DNA of 64,000 nt from Bacillota bacterium. Lineage in GTDB: Bacteria > Bacillota > Clostridia > Lachnospirales > Lachnospiraceae. A model generated the notes under the pieces. That model had not been told where the DNA came from and did not search any database. It saw only the letters and a program-made list of their open reading frames with translations. Each line of letters begins with the position of its first letter. The first letter of the stretch is position 1. Positions 54,100 through 63,408 of this stretch are shown piece after piece. The position numbers and the translations under genes were made by a program. The stretch lies in contig JAEZJV010000068.1 in assembly GCA_023415635.1 (NCBI GenBank), positions 62,001 to 126,000 on the forward strand, given 5' to 3'.

Positions 54100-55134
54100 T
54101 CACACCTTAAAGGAATGCGAAGCTTCAATCACCTCATTCAGTTTGTTCTGTGCCAGCCCGCTATCAAGGATTTCTTTTGCGAGCTTTACACCCTCCTTTA
54201 GGTCCCCCACCTTATCACTGACCATCAGAGCACCTGCTGCATTTAGTATGACTGCCTGGCGTCGTGGTCCCTTATTCTTTCCTGAAAAAACATCCTTAAT
54301 CATCACTGCGTTGGCTTCCGGAGTACCTGTAATGATATCATTGAGTTTACAGCGAGATAAGCCCAGCTCCTCCGGTACCAGCTCATAGCTGATCAGCTCA
54401 CCGTTTCTCAGTTCGTTAATTCTAGTCTTTCCCAGCAAAGAGATCTCATCCATCCCGTCTTCTCCATAAACGAATAGTGCTTTGGTATAGCCTAAGGAAA
54501 GTGCCACCTCAGAGACTGTATTCAAAAGCTCCGGCTTATAGACTCCCATAACATGTCTGGAGGCTCTTGCAGGATTAATTAAGGGGCCGATAATGGTATA
54601 AAAGATTGTCTTTATCCCAATCTCCTGTTCAGGATGCAGCATCTTCTTCATCACAGGATGAAAAATCGGTGCGTACAGGAAGGCCATACCAACCTCTTCT
54701 ATCATGTGTTCTACAGCTGTAGGTGATTGATGAATTTCTATTCCAAGCGCCTCCAATACATCGGCGCTGCCGGATAGCCTCATATTTGATCTGCTGCCGG
54801 TTTTAGCCACCTTGATCCCTGCTGCAGCCGCAACGAATGCTACAGCTGTAGAGATATTAAAGGTATTCACTCCTCCACCACTTCCACAGGTATCTAGCAG
54901 CTCTCCCTGTATCTTAGGAGCTACGGGAACACAGAAATCCCTCATAGCCCGGGCAATTGCTGAAATCTCCGTTATGGTAGGACCCTTCATCAAAAGTGCA
55001 ACCTGAAAGGTCATGATCTGCACATTTGTCATTCTGTCTTGCTGGATAGCCGAAATCATATCATAGGCTTCCTGTGTTTCCAAATCTTGACCCGCAATTA
55101 CTTTTTTTAGAACTTCATCTATTATATCTGACAT
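54100..55134 (-). CDS. Divergent TrpD-like phosphoribosyltransferase paralogue
   Basis: 344 residues in the family of anthranilate phosphoribosyltransferase (fold of glycosyltransferase family 3, N-terminal helical and C-terminal alpha/beta domain). Kept: FNIST (92-96), GSADVLEALG, DGMDE for Mg2+ (226-230). Changed relative to the canonical TrpD encoded at 58592: GTGGD to GSGGG (84-88; Asp lost, loop one residue shorter), KHGNRS to KTGSRS (111-116), and the anthranilate arginine region VRREIG to PEQEIG (168-173). So PRPP and anthranilate contacts are altered. It overlaps trpA by 13 bp at the end of the trp operon. Substrate unknown; it may not be a TrpD enzyme. Confidence 0.85.
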   Translation of the reverse strand: MSDIIDEVLKKVIAGQDLETQEAYDMISAIQQDRMTNVQIMTFQVALLMKGPTITEISAIARAMRDFCVPVAPKIQGELLDTCGSGGGVNTFNISTAVAFVAAAAGIKVAKTGSRSNMRLSGSADVLEALGIEIHQSPTAVEHMIEEVGMAFLYAPIFHPVMKKMLHPEQEIGIKTIFYTIIGPLINPARASRHVMGVYKPELLNTVSEVALSLGYTKALFVYGEDGMDEISLLGKTRINELRNGELISYELVPEELGLSRCKLNDIITGTPEANAVMIKDVFSGKNKGPRRQAVILNAAGALMVSDKVGDLKEGVKLAKEILDSGLAQNKLNEVIEASHSFKV

Positions 55135-55904
55135 TCCAAGCAGGCCCCCTTCATTCTACGCACATAGTCTACGACATAGGGAACACAGTTTTCTTTATAT
55201 TCACCAATAATTTTTACGATTGCACTTCCAACGATAACACCATCCGCAATTGACGCCAGCTTTTTTGCCTGCTCCGGTGTGGATACTCCGAAGCCGACTG
55301 CACAGGGAATATCCTTTATCATTTTAACTGCCTTAAGCATCTCTTCTATATCATTCCCCAGCTCGCTTCTGATTCCTGTCACTCCCAGCGAAGACACACA
55401 ATACAGAAAGCCCTTAGCTTCTTTCGTGATTTTCTCTATTCTTTCCTTAGAGGTCGGTGCTATCATTGAGATCAGGGTAACCCCATAGCGATCGCAGTAA
55501 GGTCTGATCTCTTCCCTTTCCTCAAAAGGAACGTCCGGAACTATAATAGCATCCACTCCGGCATTGATGCAATCCTTCATAAAACGTTCCGTACCGAAGG
55601 TAAAGATCGGGTTAATATAAGTCATAAATGCAATTGGTACATCAGAGGTTTCACGAATTTCCTTCACCATGGTAAAGATTTGATCCGTGGTGGTCCCTGA
55701 AAGTAATGCTCTGTTATCTGCATCCTGAATAACCGGGCCCTCTGCCATCGGATCTGAAAAAGGGATACCAAGCTCGATCAGATCTGCTCCTGCCTCCGCC
55801 ATACGAAGTACCAGCTCCTTTGTTACAGAAAGGGAAGGATCGCCCGCGGTAATAAAAGGTATGAATGCTTTATTATTATGAAATACCTGCTCTATTCTAT
55901 TCAT
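55122..55904 (-). CDS. trpA: Tryptophan synthase alpha chain
   Basis: 260-residue TIM barrel that cleaves indole-3-glycerol phosphate to indole. The catalytic Glu (in ELGIPFSDP) and Asp (in the following IQDA segment) are both there, as is the phosphate loop VGFGVSTPEQ. Overlaps trpB by 8 bp, as usual for coupled translation of the alpha2beta2 complex. Confidence 0.97.
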   Translation of the reverse strand: MNRIEQVFHNNKAFIPFITAGDPSLSVTKELVLRMAEAGADLIELGIPFSDPMAEGPVIQDADNRALLSGTTTDQIFTMVKEIRETSDVPIAFMTYINPIFTFGTERFMKDCINAGVDAIIVPDVPFEEREEIRPYCDRYGVTLISMIAPTSKERIEKITKEAKGFLYCVSSLGVTGIRSELGNDIEEMLKAVKMIKDIPCAVGFGVSTPEQAKKLASIADGVIVGSAIVKIIGEYKENCVPYVVDYVRRMKGACLECQI

Positions 55905-57081
55905 ATAACTTTACCCCCCTATATCTGGCAATGGCTGCTACATCCTTATCACCTCTGCCGGAAAGATTGATGACAATGATCTGTTCCTTTGTCATGGTCG
56001 GAGCCAGCTTCTTGGCATGGGCTACAGCATGAGCGCTCTCAATTGCAGGAATGATACCTTCCATTCGTGACAGGTATTCAAAGGCATTTACAGCCTCTTG
56101 ATCAGTTACAGCAACATACTCCGCTCTGTGCGTATCATGCAGATAGGAATGCTCCGGTCCGATTCCTGGATAATCCAATCCTGCCGAAATGGAATATACG
56201 GGAGCAATCTGTCCGTACTCGTCCTGGCAGAAATAGGACTTCATTCCATGGAAAATACCCAGTGTGCCGGTCGATATGGTGGCCGCCGTCCGATCTGTCT
56301 GGATTCCAAGTCCGGCAGCCTCACAGCCAATCAATCTCACCTTCGTCTCCTCTATAAAATCATAAAACAGGCCCATTGCATTGCTGCCACCGCCTACACA
56401 GGCAAGAAGTACATCCGGAAGCCTACCCTCCGCCTTAAGCATCTGCTCTTTAACCTCCTTACCAATAACACTTTGAAAATCACGTACAATCATGGGGAAC
56501 GGATATGGTCCCATGACAGAACCTAATACATAATAGGTGTCCTCCACTCTATTAGTCCATTCCCGAAAGGTCTCACTTACTGCATCCTTTAAGGTCTGAG
56601 TACCGGAGGTCACTGTATGTACCTTCGCACCCAGCAGCTCCATTCGAAATACATTCAAAGCCTGCCGCTCCGTATCCTCCTTGCCCATAAATATCTCACA
56701 TTCCAGCCCAAGCAAAGCCGCCGCAGTGGCTGTTGCTACACCATGCTGTCCTGCTCCCGTCTCAGCAATCACACGGGTCTTTCCCATTTTCTTTGCCAGA
56801 AGTACCTGACCCAGAACATTATTGATCTTATGGGAGCCGGTATGGTTCAAATCCTCTCTCTTCAGATAGATCTTGGCACCACCAAGATCCTCAGTCATTT
56901 TCTTTGCATAATATAAAAGAGATGGCCTGCCGGTATAGTTTTTATATAAGTCCTCCAACTCCCTGTTGAATTCTGAATCCTTACTGTAGTGAAAATAAGC
57001 CTCCTCTAATTCCTGTAAGACATTCATCAGAGTCTCAGGTACATATTGTCCTCCATGAATTCCAAATCTTCCTTTTGACAT
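55897..57081 (-). CDS. trpB: Tryptophan synthase beta chain
   Basis: 394-residue PLP enzyme that joins indole and serine. PLP lysine in LNHTGSHKINN, the AETGAGQHG substrate loop, and the GGGSNAMGLF phosphate motif. Start taken as ATG 57081, overlapping the trpF stop (TGATG) with AGGAG 8 nt upstream; a GTG at 57084 is also in frame. It is the standard TrpB1 type. Confidence 0.97.
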   Translation of the reverse strand: MSKGRFGIHGGQYVPETLMNVLQELEEAYFHYSKDSEFNRELEDLYKNYTGRPSLLYYAKKMTEDLGGAKIYLKREDLNHTGSHKINNVLGQVLLAKKMGKTRVIAETGAGQHGVATATAAALLGLECEIFMGKEDTERQALNVFRMELLGAKVHTVTSGTQTLKDAVSETFREWTNRVEDTYYVLGSVMGPYPFPMIVRDFQSVIGKEVKEQMLKAEGRLPDVLLACVGGGSNAMGLFYDFIEETKVRLIGCEAAGLGIQTDRTAATISTGTLGIFHGMKSYFCQDEYGQIAPVYSISAGLDYPGIGPEHSYLHDTHRAEYVAVTDQEAVNAFEYLSRMEGIIPAIESAHAVAHAKKLAPTMTKEQIIVINLSGRGDKDVAAIARYRGVKLYE

Positions 57082-57695
57082 CACTCCACGCTCCTAACCT
57101 TTGATATAATTGTTCGAATTTTTTGGTTATCTTTCCTTCCGTCTGTCTCTACACCGCTGCTGACATCCACTGCGAAGGGCTGATATTGTCTGACTGCCTG
57201 CACTATATTTCCCTCATTCAAGCCCCCTGCCAGAAAATATGACCTTACAGGCTTTGATATCATGGACCAGTCAAAGGCAACCCCGCTTCCTCCGTATTGC
57301 TCCTTATGAAAGGCATCTAGCAGCAGATAATCGGCGCCGGAATGAAATGCCTGTGTAATATCAGCGGCATTCTTTACTCTTACCGCCTTGATGATTTCCT
57401 TCTTTGTCACAGCTCGCAGGCTTTTTATATAATCCTCGGTTTCATCACCATGCAACTGAACAAGGTCAATAATTCCTTGATCGCAGAGTTCGGCAATATG
57501 CCGAGGATTGTCGTTGACAAATACTCCCACTGCTTTTATTTTTGGAGACAGCATCCGTTTCAATTGTTTTGCCTGATCATCCTTTACCTGTCTACGGCTT
57601 TCGGCAAATACGAAACCAATATAATCAGGCAGTACTTCATTTACAATCCGGATATCCTCCTGTCGGGTCAGTCCGCAAATTTTTATTTTAGACAT
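57081..57695 (-). CDS. trpF: Phosphoribosylanthranilate isomerase
   Basis: 204-residue TIM barrel for the Amadori step of tryptophan synthesis. Catalytic Cys in KICGLTRQED (Cys7) and Asp in YLLLDAFH; phosphate loops FLAGGLNEGN and VDVSSGVET. Separate from trpC, as in Bacillus and unlike the E. coli fusion. GGAG 6 nt upstream of the start. Confidence 0.96.
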   Translation of the reverse strand: MSKIKICGLTRQEDIRIVNEVLPDYIGFVFAESRRQVKDDQAKQLKRMLSPKIKAVGVFVNDNPRHIAELCDQGIIDLVQLHGDETEDYIKSLRAVTKKEIIKAVRVKNAADITQAFHSGADYLLLDAFHKEQYGGSGVAFDWSMISKPVRSYFLAGGLNEGNIVQAVRQYQPFAVDVSSGVETDGRKDNQKIRTIISKVRSVE

Positions 57696-57751
57696 GTTAT
57701 ACTCCGTTCCTATACCTGTTAAAATATTTGCTTACACAGTCAGAAGCTCTC

Positions 57752-58570
57752 TTAAGCCTGTAAAAGGGCCTCCAGCTGCTGTTTTTTATCGGTACTTCTC
57801 ATCAAAGTCTCTCCGATAAGGACCGCATCAACACCTGCTTCCTTTAAGGCCTTGATATCCTGCCTGGTGCTGATACCGCTTTCGGCGACATAAATTACCT
57901 CCTCCGGAATGATTTCTGATAGTCTGATGCTATTCATAATATCCACCTCAAAGGTCTGTAGATTGCGATTATTTACGCCAATAATCTCTGCTCCGGCTCT
58001 CAAGGCGCACTGAACCTCAGTCTCATCATGAGCCTCCACCAGGGCAGATAACCCCAGCTCATGGCAGAGATTTAAATATTCCCTTAAGGTTTCCTCCTTT
58101 AGAAGGGAACAGATTAATAATACAGCATCCGCTCCAATCCATTTGGTTTCATAAATCTGATATTCATCAATGGTAAAATCCTTACGAAGCACAGGAATTG
58201 TAACCTCCTTACTGATTTCGGTCAGATACTCATCCCTTCCCTGAAAGAAATCCGGCTCGGTCAGCACCGAGATCGCAGACGCCCCTGCCATCTCATATTC
58301 CCTGGCAATTGACAGATATAAGAACTCCTCTGCAATCACCCCTTTAGAGGGAGAGGCTTTTTTCACCTCACAGATAAAAGCCATTTTGCCATTTTCTTTA
58401 CCGCCCATAGTGCTTTTTAGCGCCTCTCTAAAAGCAAAATCCCTTCTACCGTTGAAGTTTTTAAGCCTATTTCCATCATAAAGCATTTCCTTCAGCTGTT
58501 GCAGGGACAAGCTCTCCTTCGCCCTGTCTACCCTTATTCTGGTTGCCTGTGCAATTGTATCCAGTATCAT
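57752..58570 (-). CDS. trpC: Indole-3-glycerol phosphate synthase
   Basis: 272-residue TIM barrel. ICEVKKASPSKG holds the catalytic Lys and phosphate contacts; VLRKDFTIDEYQI and VNNRNLQTFEVD follow, and the C-terminal AESGIS and IGETLMRS close the site. 21 nt after trpD and 56 nt before trpF. Confidence 0.96.
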   Translation of the reverse strand: MILDTIAQATRIRVDRAKESLSLQQLKEMLYDGNRLKNFNGRRDFAFREALKSTMGGKENGKMAFICEVKKASPSKGVIAEEFLYLSIAREYEMAGASAISVLTEPDFFQGRDEYLTEISKEVTIPVLRKDFTIDEYQIYETKWIGADAVLLICSLLKEETLREYLNLCHELGLSALVEAHDETEVQCALRAGAEIIGVNNRNLQTFEVDIMNSIRLSEIIPEEVIYVAESGISTRQDIKALKEAGVDAVLIGETLMRSTDKKQQLEALLQA

Positions 58571-58591
58571 CCTTGCCTGCCCTTTTCCTCT

Positions 58592-59599
58592 CTATTCGTT
58601 GGATAAACGTATGAACTGTTTCAGCTGTGTCATTGCCTTACCGCTGTCTATTGTATCGGCTGCCAGTTTGACACACTCCCGAAGTGTGATATTATTATAG
58701 GACATATAGAGACAGACTGCTGCATTTAAAAGTACGATGTCCCTCTTCGGTCCACGTTCACCCTGTAATATACTCAACGCTATTGCTGCATTCTGCTGCG
58801 GATCACCTCCGACTAGATCCTCCGGTTTACAATATTCAAAGCCAAACTGGTGGGGATCCAAAAAGAAGCTGTTCACCTGTCCCTGGTTTACCTCACAGAC
58901 TGTCGTCTTAGAGCTTAGGGATACCTCATCCAAGCCGTCATGCCCGTGTACCACCATGGCTCTCTTGATACCCAGATTAGCCAGAACTCTTGCCATGGGT
59001 TCGACTAAATTCTCATCATAGACACCCAGAAGCTGAAGATTTGCATCTGCAGGACTGGACAGAGGTCCAAGAATATTAAAGATGGTACGAACCCCAATCT
59101 CTCTTCTGACAGGTGCTGCATATTTCATGGAGGAGTGATATAGTGGTGCAAAGAGAAAGCATATCCCGATTTCCTTTAATATCATTTCACTTCTCTCCAC
59201 CGGAATATCAATCCTTACACCCAATGCCTCTAGCACATCGGCACTGCCGCATTTACTGGATACACTGCGGTTACCATGCTTAGCAACCGGTATTCCTGCT
59301 GCTGATATAATCAGCGAAGATATGGTTGAGATATTAAAGGTAAATGCCTCGTCACCACCCGTTCCGACGATATCCAGAACATCTCCCTCATGCCTCAGCT
59401 TGAGTCCGTATTTTCTCATAATGGTTGCACAGGCTGTGATTTCATCAATTGTCTCGCCCTTCATACGGATTGCGGTGATAAAGGCTGCAATCTGTGCATT
59501 GGTGGCATTCCCTCCCATAATCTCATCCATGACAGCCTTCGTCTCATCAAAGGATAGATTTTCTCTGTTTAATGCCTTATAGATTGCCTGCTGTATCAT
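58592..59599 (-). CDS. trpD: Anthranilate phosphoribosyltransferase
   Basis: 335 residues with every canonical element: PRPP loop GTGGD (79-83), KHGNRSVSS (107-115), the anthranilate arginine in VRREIGVRTIFN (165-166), and DGLDE for Mg2+. Not fused to TrpG. The start overlaps the trpG stop (ATGA). Stands in contrast to the divergent paralogue at 54100-55134. Confidence 0.97.
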   Translation of the reverse strand: MIQQAIYKALNRENLSFDETKAVMDEIMGGNATNAQIAAFITAIRMKGETIDEITACATIMRKYGLKLRHEGDVLDIVGTGGDEAFTFNISTISSLIISAAGIPVAKHGNRSVSSKCGSADVLEALGVRIDIPVERSEMILKEIGICFLFAPLYHSSMKYAAPVRREIGVRTIFNILGPLSSPADANLQLLGVYDENLVEPMARVLANLGIKRAMVVHGHDGLDEVSLSSKTTVCEVNQGQVNSFFLDPHQFGFEYCKPEDLVGGDPQQNAAIALSILQGERGPKRDIVLLNAAVCLYMSYNNITLRECVKLAADTIDSGKAMTQLKQFIRLSNE

Positions 59600-60177
59600 T
59601 GTACATCACCACCTATCTTTAAGAAATTGCTCATAATTGCCTCTCCCTGAGGCGTCAGTATTGATTCCGGATGGAATTGCAGCCCGTAAATTTCATAGCT
59701 GCGATGTTTGATTGCCATGATCTCGCCCTCATCATCCTCAGCGATTACCAGCAGATCATCCGGAAGCGTATCCTTTTTAGCAATTAGAGAATGATATCTG
59801 GCAGCGCGGATAATTGGTGGTAGTCCGTGAAAGATTCTCGCTCCGTTGGCAATATGAATGTCACTCTGCTTACCATGCATCAGCTTCTTGGCCAGAGTGA
59901 TTGTGGCACCAAACACCTCACTGATGGCTTGGTGCCCGAGACATACTCCGAGGATCGGTACGTCTCCCTTCATGGAGGCCACCACCTCTTCACAGATCCC
60001 AGCATCTCCGGGATAACCGGGCCCCGGAGAGAGAATGATATGGGTGGGTTTTAATTCTCTGATCTCCTCCACCGTCAGTTCATCATTACGAATGACCTTC
60101 AGCTGCGCTCCGAGGCAGCCTGCCAGCTGTACCAGGTTATAAGTAAAGCTATCATAATTATCGATTATTAAAATCAT
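59596..60177 (-). CDS. trpG: Anthranilate synthase glutamine amidotransferase component
   Basis: 193-residue class-I glutaminase giving ammonia to TrpE. Triad Cys79 (GVCLGHQ), His169 and Glu171 (FHPES); MHGKQS near 100 marks the TrpG/PabA group. The start at 60177 (MILIIDNYDSF) follows GGAGG; the longer reading to 60225 has no binding site. Confidence 0.96.
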   Translation of the reverse strand: MILIIDNYDSFTYNLVQLAGCLGAQLKVIRNDELTVEEIRELKPTHIILSPGPGYPGDAGICEEVVASMKGDVPILGVCLGHQAISEVFGATITLAKKLMHGKQSDIHIANGARIFHGLPPIIRAARYHSLIAKKDTLPDDLLVIAEDDEGEIMAIKHRSYEIYGLQFHPESILTPQGEAIMSNFLKIGGDVQ

Positions 60178-60316
60178 ACTAATCCTCCATTCTGCCGCAA
60201 TTACGCGAATGTGGCGACAGCACAATATTTGTATGTGGTTGTAATTATTTTACTGTGATAAAATCTCTGGATTGTCAACCTACTCTCCAATCTGATGCTG
60301 TTTAAACTATGCAGTA

Positions 60317-61777
60317 TCAGGCTTCTTCAATCTCACTGGCTCTTAGGATGGCTTCTATGACTGCCTTCGCTTTATTTTCTGATTCTTCATATTCTCTTTC
60401 AGGTACGCTATCGGCAACAATACCCCCTCCTGCCTGTACATAGACTCTGTTATTCTTCTTTACTGCCATGCGGATTGCGATGCAGGTATCCATATTTCCT
60501 GTGAAGTCAATATAGCCGATCGCTCCGCCATAAATTCCGCGGGGAACCTTTTCCTGTTCCTCTATAATCTCACAGGCACGAATTTTCGGAGCCCCGGAAA
60601 GAGTTCCGGCAGGCAATATAGCATCTATGGCACAAAGCGCATCCTTCTCTGTCTTAATCCTGCACTCCACCTCGGAGGTGATATGCATGATTCTGGAGTA
60701 TTTTTGTATCCTCTTATAATCAATTACCCTGACTCCACCATATTCACATATTTTGCCAAGGTCGTTCCTTGCCAGATCCACCAGCATGTTATGTTCGGCA
60801 AGCTCTTTCTCATCCAGCAGAAGCTCCTTTTCCAATGCCTCATCTTCTTCCTTATCCTTACCCCGGGGTCTGCTGCCGGCAATCGGAAAGGTGGATAATT
60901 TACCATCCTTTAGTCGGACCAGAGTTTCCGGAGAGGCTGAAATCAATTGTACCTCTTCATTTTGCATGAATACCATGTAGGGTGAAGGGTTGGTGGTTCG
61001 GAGTACACGGTAAGCATTCAGCAGGCTGTCTTTATACTCCGTCTCAAAGCGCCTGGAGATGACGGCTTGGAAGATATCTCCATTGACTATGTATTCCTTT
61101 GTTCTCTCTACTCTTGCACAGTATTCTTCCTTAGTCATATTACAGGTAAAATTCGGCTTACTAAGCATCGGTGCCTTAGTAAAGGGAACCAGCTCCGTGA
61201 TGAATCTGGTCAAATTCTCTATATCGGATACTGCTTTCCCGTAATTCTCCATTATTTTATCCGTCTTCATATTCACTACAATGCTGATTTTCTGCTTGAG
61301 GTGATCATAAGCAATTACCTTATCAAAGAGCATAAGGTCAAAATCGTTAAATTCACTTTCCGGCAGCTTTAATACCGGCTCTGCATATCCGATCATTTCA
61401 TAAGAGAAATATCCGACAAGTCCTCCGGTAAAGGGTGGCAGCTCGGCAAGCTTTGGAGCTTTAAATCGGCTTAACAGTTTTCTTAATACCTCAAAGGGCT
61501 TCTCCGAATGTATCTTTTGTCGGCTTCCGTCATCAATGATAACCTCTTTGTTTTTACAGGTTACATGAATAATTGGGTTAAAACCGAGGAAGGAATATCT
61601 TCCCCATTTTTCACCGCCCTCAATGCTTTCTAGGAGATAAAATTTTTCACTGATTTGAGAAATCTTTCGGAGCAATGTGATAGGTGTAATTATATCTGCA
61701 TAGATTTCTTTGCAGATTGGTATAATATCGTACTCTTTTGCCAGAACTTCGATCTCATTACAGCTTGGTGTAATCAT
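60317..61777 (-). CDS. trpE: Anthranilate synthase component I
   Basis: 486-residue chorismate-using enzyme. LLES near residue 45 is the tryptophan feedback site; C-terminal chorismate domain with ISRRFETEY, PSPYMVFMQ, SPETLV, IAGSRPRGKDKEED and GTLSGAPKIRA. The start at 61777 has AAGGTGA 6 nt upstream, while the longer GTG-started reading to 61846 has none. First gene of the operon, under the T-box at 61885-62165. A 139-nt gap separates it from trpG. Confidence 0.96.
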   Translation of the reverse strand: MITPSCNEIEVLAKEYDIIPICKEIYADIITPITLLRKISQISEKFYLLESIEGGEKWGRYSFLGFNPIIHVTCKNKEVIIDDGSRQKIHSEKPFEVLRKLLSRFKAPKLAELPPFTGGLVGYFSYEMIGYAEPVLKLPESEFNDFDLMLFDKVIAYDHLKQKISIVVNMKTDKIMENYGKAVSDIENLTRFITELVPFTKAPMLSKPNFTCNMTKEEYCARVERTKEYIVNGDIFQAVISRRFETEYKDSLLNAYRVLRTTNPSPYMVFMQNEEVQLISASPETLVRLKDGKLSTFPIAGSRPRGKDKEEDEALEKELLLDEKELAEHNMLVDLARNDLGKICEYGGVRVIDYKRIQKYSRIMHITSEVECRIKTEKDALCAIDAILPAGTLSGAPKIRACEIIEEQEKVPRGIYGGAIGYIDFTGNMDTCIAIRMAVKKNNRVYVQAGGGIVADSVPEREYEESENKAKAVIEAILRASEIEEA

Positions 61778-61884
61778 GTTAATCACCTTATTTTTCATTG
61801 ATGGGATGAAAAATTCCTTTCTCTTATTTTCATTGGAGGGATGCACCTAAATGAACAAACGGAGCAGAGTTTATTTATTTAAGA

Positions 61885-62165
61885 GCTTTTGCAATAAAAA
61901 AAGCTCTCATCCCATGTAATTTCTTTACAGGGACAAAAGCTTATGCTTCTGCGGTACCACCCGGTTTGACGTATTATGAATACATCCTCTCATTTTGCAT
62001 ACCATCATATGCACCCTACTGATAACGGACAGGGTTCCCGTAAGCGCCTACTTTCCAAAGATTTCAGGCTTCCCTCACAAGTCCATTCAGAAAAATCTGT
62101 GTAACCGCATTCCCACCGGCAGCGGCTCTCTGTATACAACCAATTAATCCTACTCTTCTTGCTCA
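61885..62165 (-). promoter_or_regulatory. T-box riboswitch, tryptophan-specific
   Basis: On the minus strand: stem I with an AGAGA motif and distal CCGCTGCCGGTGGGAA region, the specifier in GAATGGACTT with UGG (Trp) at 62085-62083, and the T-box GGGTGGTACCGC (about 61967-61956). A terminator stem follows (TCCCTGTAA with TTACATGGGA, AAGCT/AGCTT) with a run of seven Ts ending near 61886. Uncharged tRNA-Trp should stabilise the antiterminator and turn on trpE and the genes after it. Confidence 0.95.
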
Positions 62166-62186
62166 ACGGTTTATTATATTAAACGC

Positions 62187-62216
62187 ATTATAGCAACGGC
62201 CAATTTACTTTGTCAA
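62187..62216 (-). promoter_or_regulatory. Promoter of the trp operon
   Basis: Minus-strand TTGACA (62211-62216), 18-bp spacer, TATAAT (62187-62192). Predicted start near 62180, about 15 nt before the T-box leader begins. Confidence 0.85.
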
Positions 62217-62300
62217 GTATATTTTATAAATTTTAGTATTTTTTTGGAATTAATTCTGTTTCAACAGCCAAATACCAATACCTGGTCTATGTGATTTTGA

Positions 62301-62329
62301 TTGACACGATTTTTGAAATAGGTTATATT
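62301..62329 (+). promoter_or_regulatory. Promoter of purE
   Basis: TTGACA (62301-62306), 17-bp spacer, TATATT (62324-62329). Predicted start near 62336, giving a leader of about 50 nt with no visible riboswitch. It is divergent from the trp promoter. Confidence 0.8.
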
Positions 62330-62384
62330 GAATTCACCGAATTTTCAAATGTACACAATCGTGCACGAGGGAGGAAATAATAAT

Positions 62385-62882
62385 ATGAGTAAAAAAGTAG
62401 CTATTCTAATGGGCAGCGACAGTGATCTGCCGGTGGTGAAGGGTGCAATAAATACGCTGAAGAATTATGGTGTCGAGGTCGAGGTGCATGTGATGAGTGC
62501 ACACCGTACTCCGAAGCTTGCTTGTGACTTTGCCGCTGCGGCAAGGGCTAACGGATTTGGGGTTATGATCTGTGCAGCCGGAAAAGCAGCCCATCTGGCA
62601 GGAATTATAGCTGCTCATACCACCCTGCCTGTAATCGGCATTCCGATCAAGTCCTCCACGATGGACGGTCTAGATTCCCTGCTTTCTACAGTTCAGATGC
62701 CCAAGGGTATTCCGGTAGCGACAGTTGCAATTGACGGTGCTGACAATGCAGGTCTTCTTGCTATTCAGATACTGGCTGTCAATGACGAAGCTCTGAATTC
62801 TAAGCTTGAAAAGTTCAAGGAGGATATGGTAAAGGAAGTTGTCTTAAAGGACGAGAAGCTGCAGACAGAGGCCTGGTGGTAA
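62385..62882 (+). CDS. purE: N5-carboxyaminoimidazole ribonucleotide mutase (class I PurE)
   Basis: 165-residue purine biosynthesis enzyme. GSDSDLPV at the N-terminus, SAHRTP with the catalytic His, and AAHLAGIIAAHTTLPVIGIP. Start at 62385 (MSKKVAI) has GGAGG at 8 nt; the in-frame reading to 62328 runs into the promoter. purK and other pur genes are not next to it; a terminator follows. Confidence 0.95.
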   Translation: MSKKVAILMGSDSDLPVVKGAINTLKNYGVEVEVHVMSAHRTPKLACDFAAAARANGFGVMICAAGKAAHLAGIIAAHTTLPVIGIPIKSSTMDGLDSLLSTVQMPKGIPVATVAIDGADNAGLLAIQILAVNDEALNSKLEKFKEDMVKEVVLKDEKLQTEAWW

Positions 62883-62905
62883 AAGCATGACATTATACTA
62901 ATATA

Positions 62906-62975
62906 AAACCTGCTAATGGAGGCCACTCTCATTCTTTAAGAATAGGGTCATGCCTTCTATTAGCAGGTTTCTTTT
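62906..62975. terminator. Bidirectional terminator between purE and the rhodanese gene
   Basis: Twelve-bp stem AAACCTGCTAAT (62906-62917) with its complement (62959-62970), extended inward by GAGGC/GCCTT, with A-rich and T-rich flanks on both sides. Confidence 0.85.
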
Positions 62976-63294
62976 ATTTTCTGTATTTTCCAAAATAGCT
63001 GCTCATACCGCCTCTGACGTTAACTACCTTAAAGCCAGCCTTACTTAGCACCGCCGTAGCATTGGCGCTTCTTCCTCCTGATTGGCACATGATATAATAT
63101 GTTTTATCCTTACTTAAGTATTTCTCAGGAGTGGATAATAGTTGACCCATAGGTATATTTCTGGCATTCTTTATACTTGCTCCGGCATATTCATAGGTTT
63201 CTCTGATATCTATCAGGTTAATATCCGGCAGTAATGTATCTAATTCTTTCGCATAAACTGATTCTGTTCTTTCTCTTTGAAATAATGAAAACAT
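62974..63294 (-). CDS. Single-domain rhodanese-like protein
   Basis: 106-residue sulfurtransferase domain. Active-site loop CQSGGRS with the catalytic Cys, INLIDIRETYEY at the start of the fold and VVNVRGGMSSYFGKY at the end. No signal or membrane segment. Start at 63294 with AAAGGG upstream; the longer reading to 63339 seems less likely. Role not clear from context. Confidence 0.87.
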   Translation of the reverse strand: MFSLFQRERTESVYAKELDTLLPDINLIDIRETYEYAGASIKNARNIPMGQLLSTPEKYLSKDKTYYIMCQSGGRSANATAVLSKAGFKVVNVRGGMSSYFGKYRK

Positions 63295-63408
63295 CTGCAA
63301 CACAACCCTTTCGTTTATATTATGTATTGATATTATCAAATAGATTGTGTATTGTATGTGATGTTATCACACTGCCTATATCATAGCTGTATTGCCATAT
63401 AATTGAGA

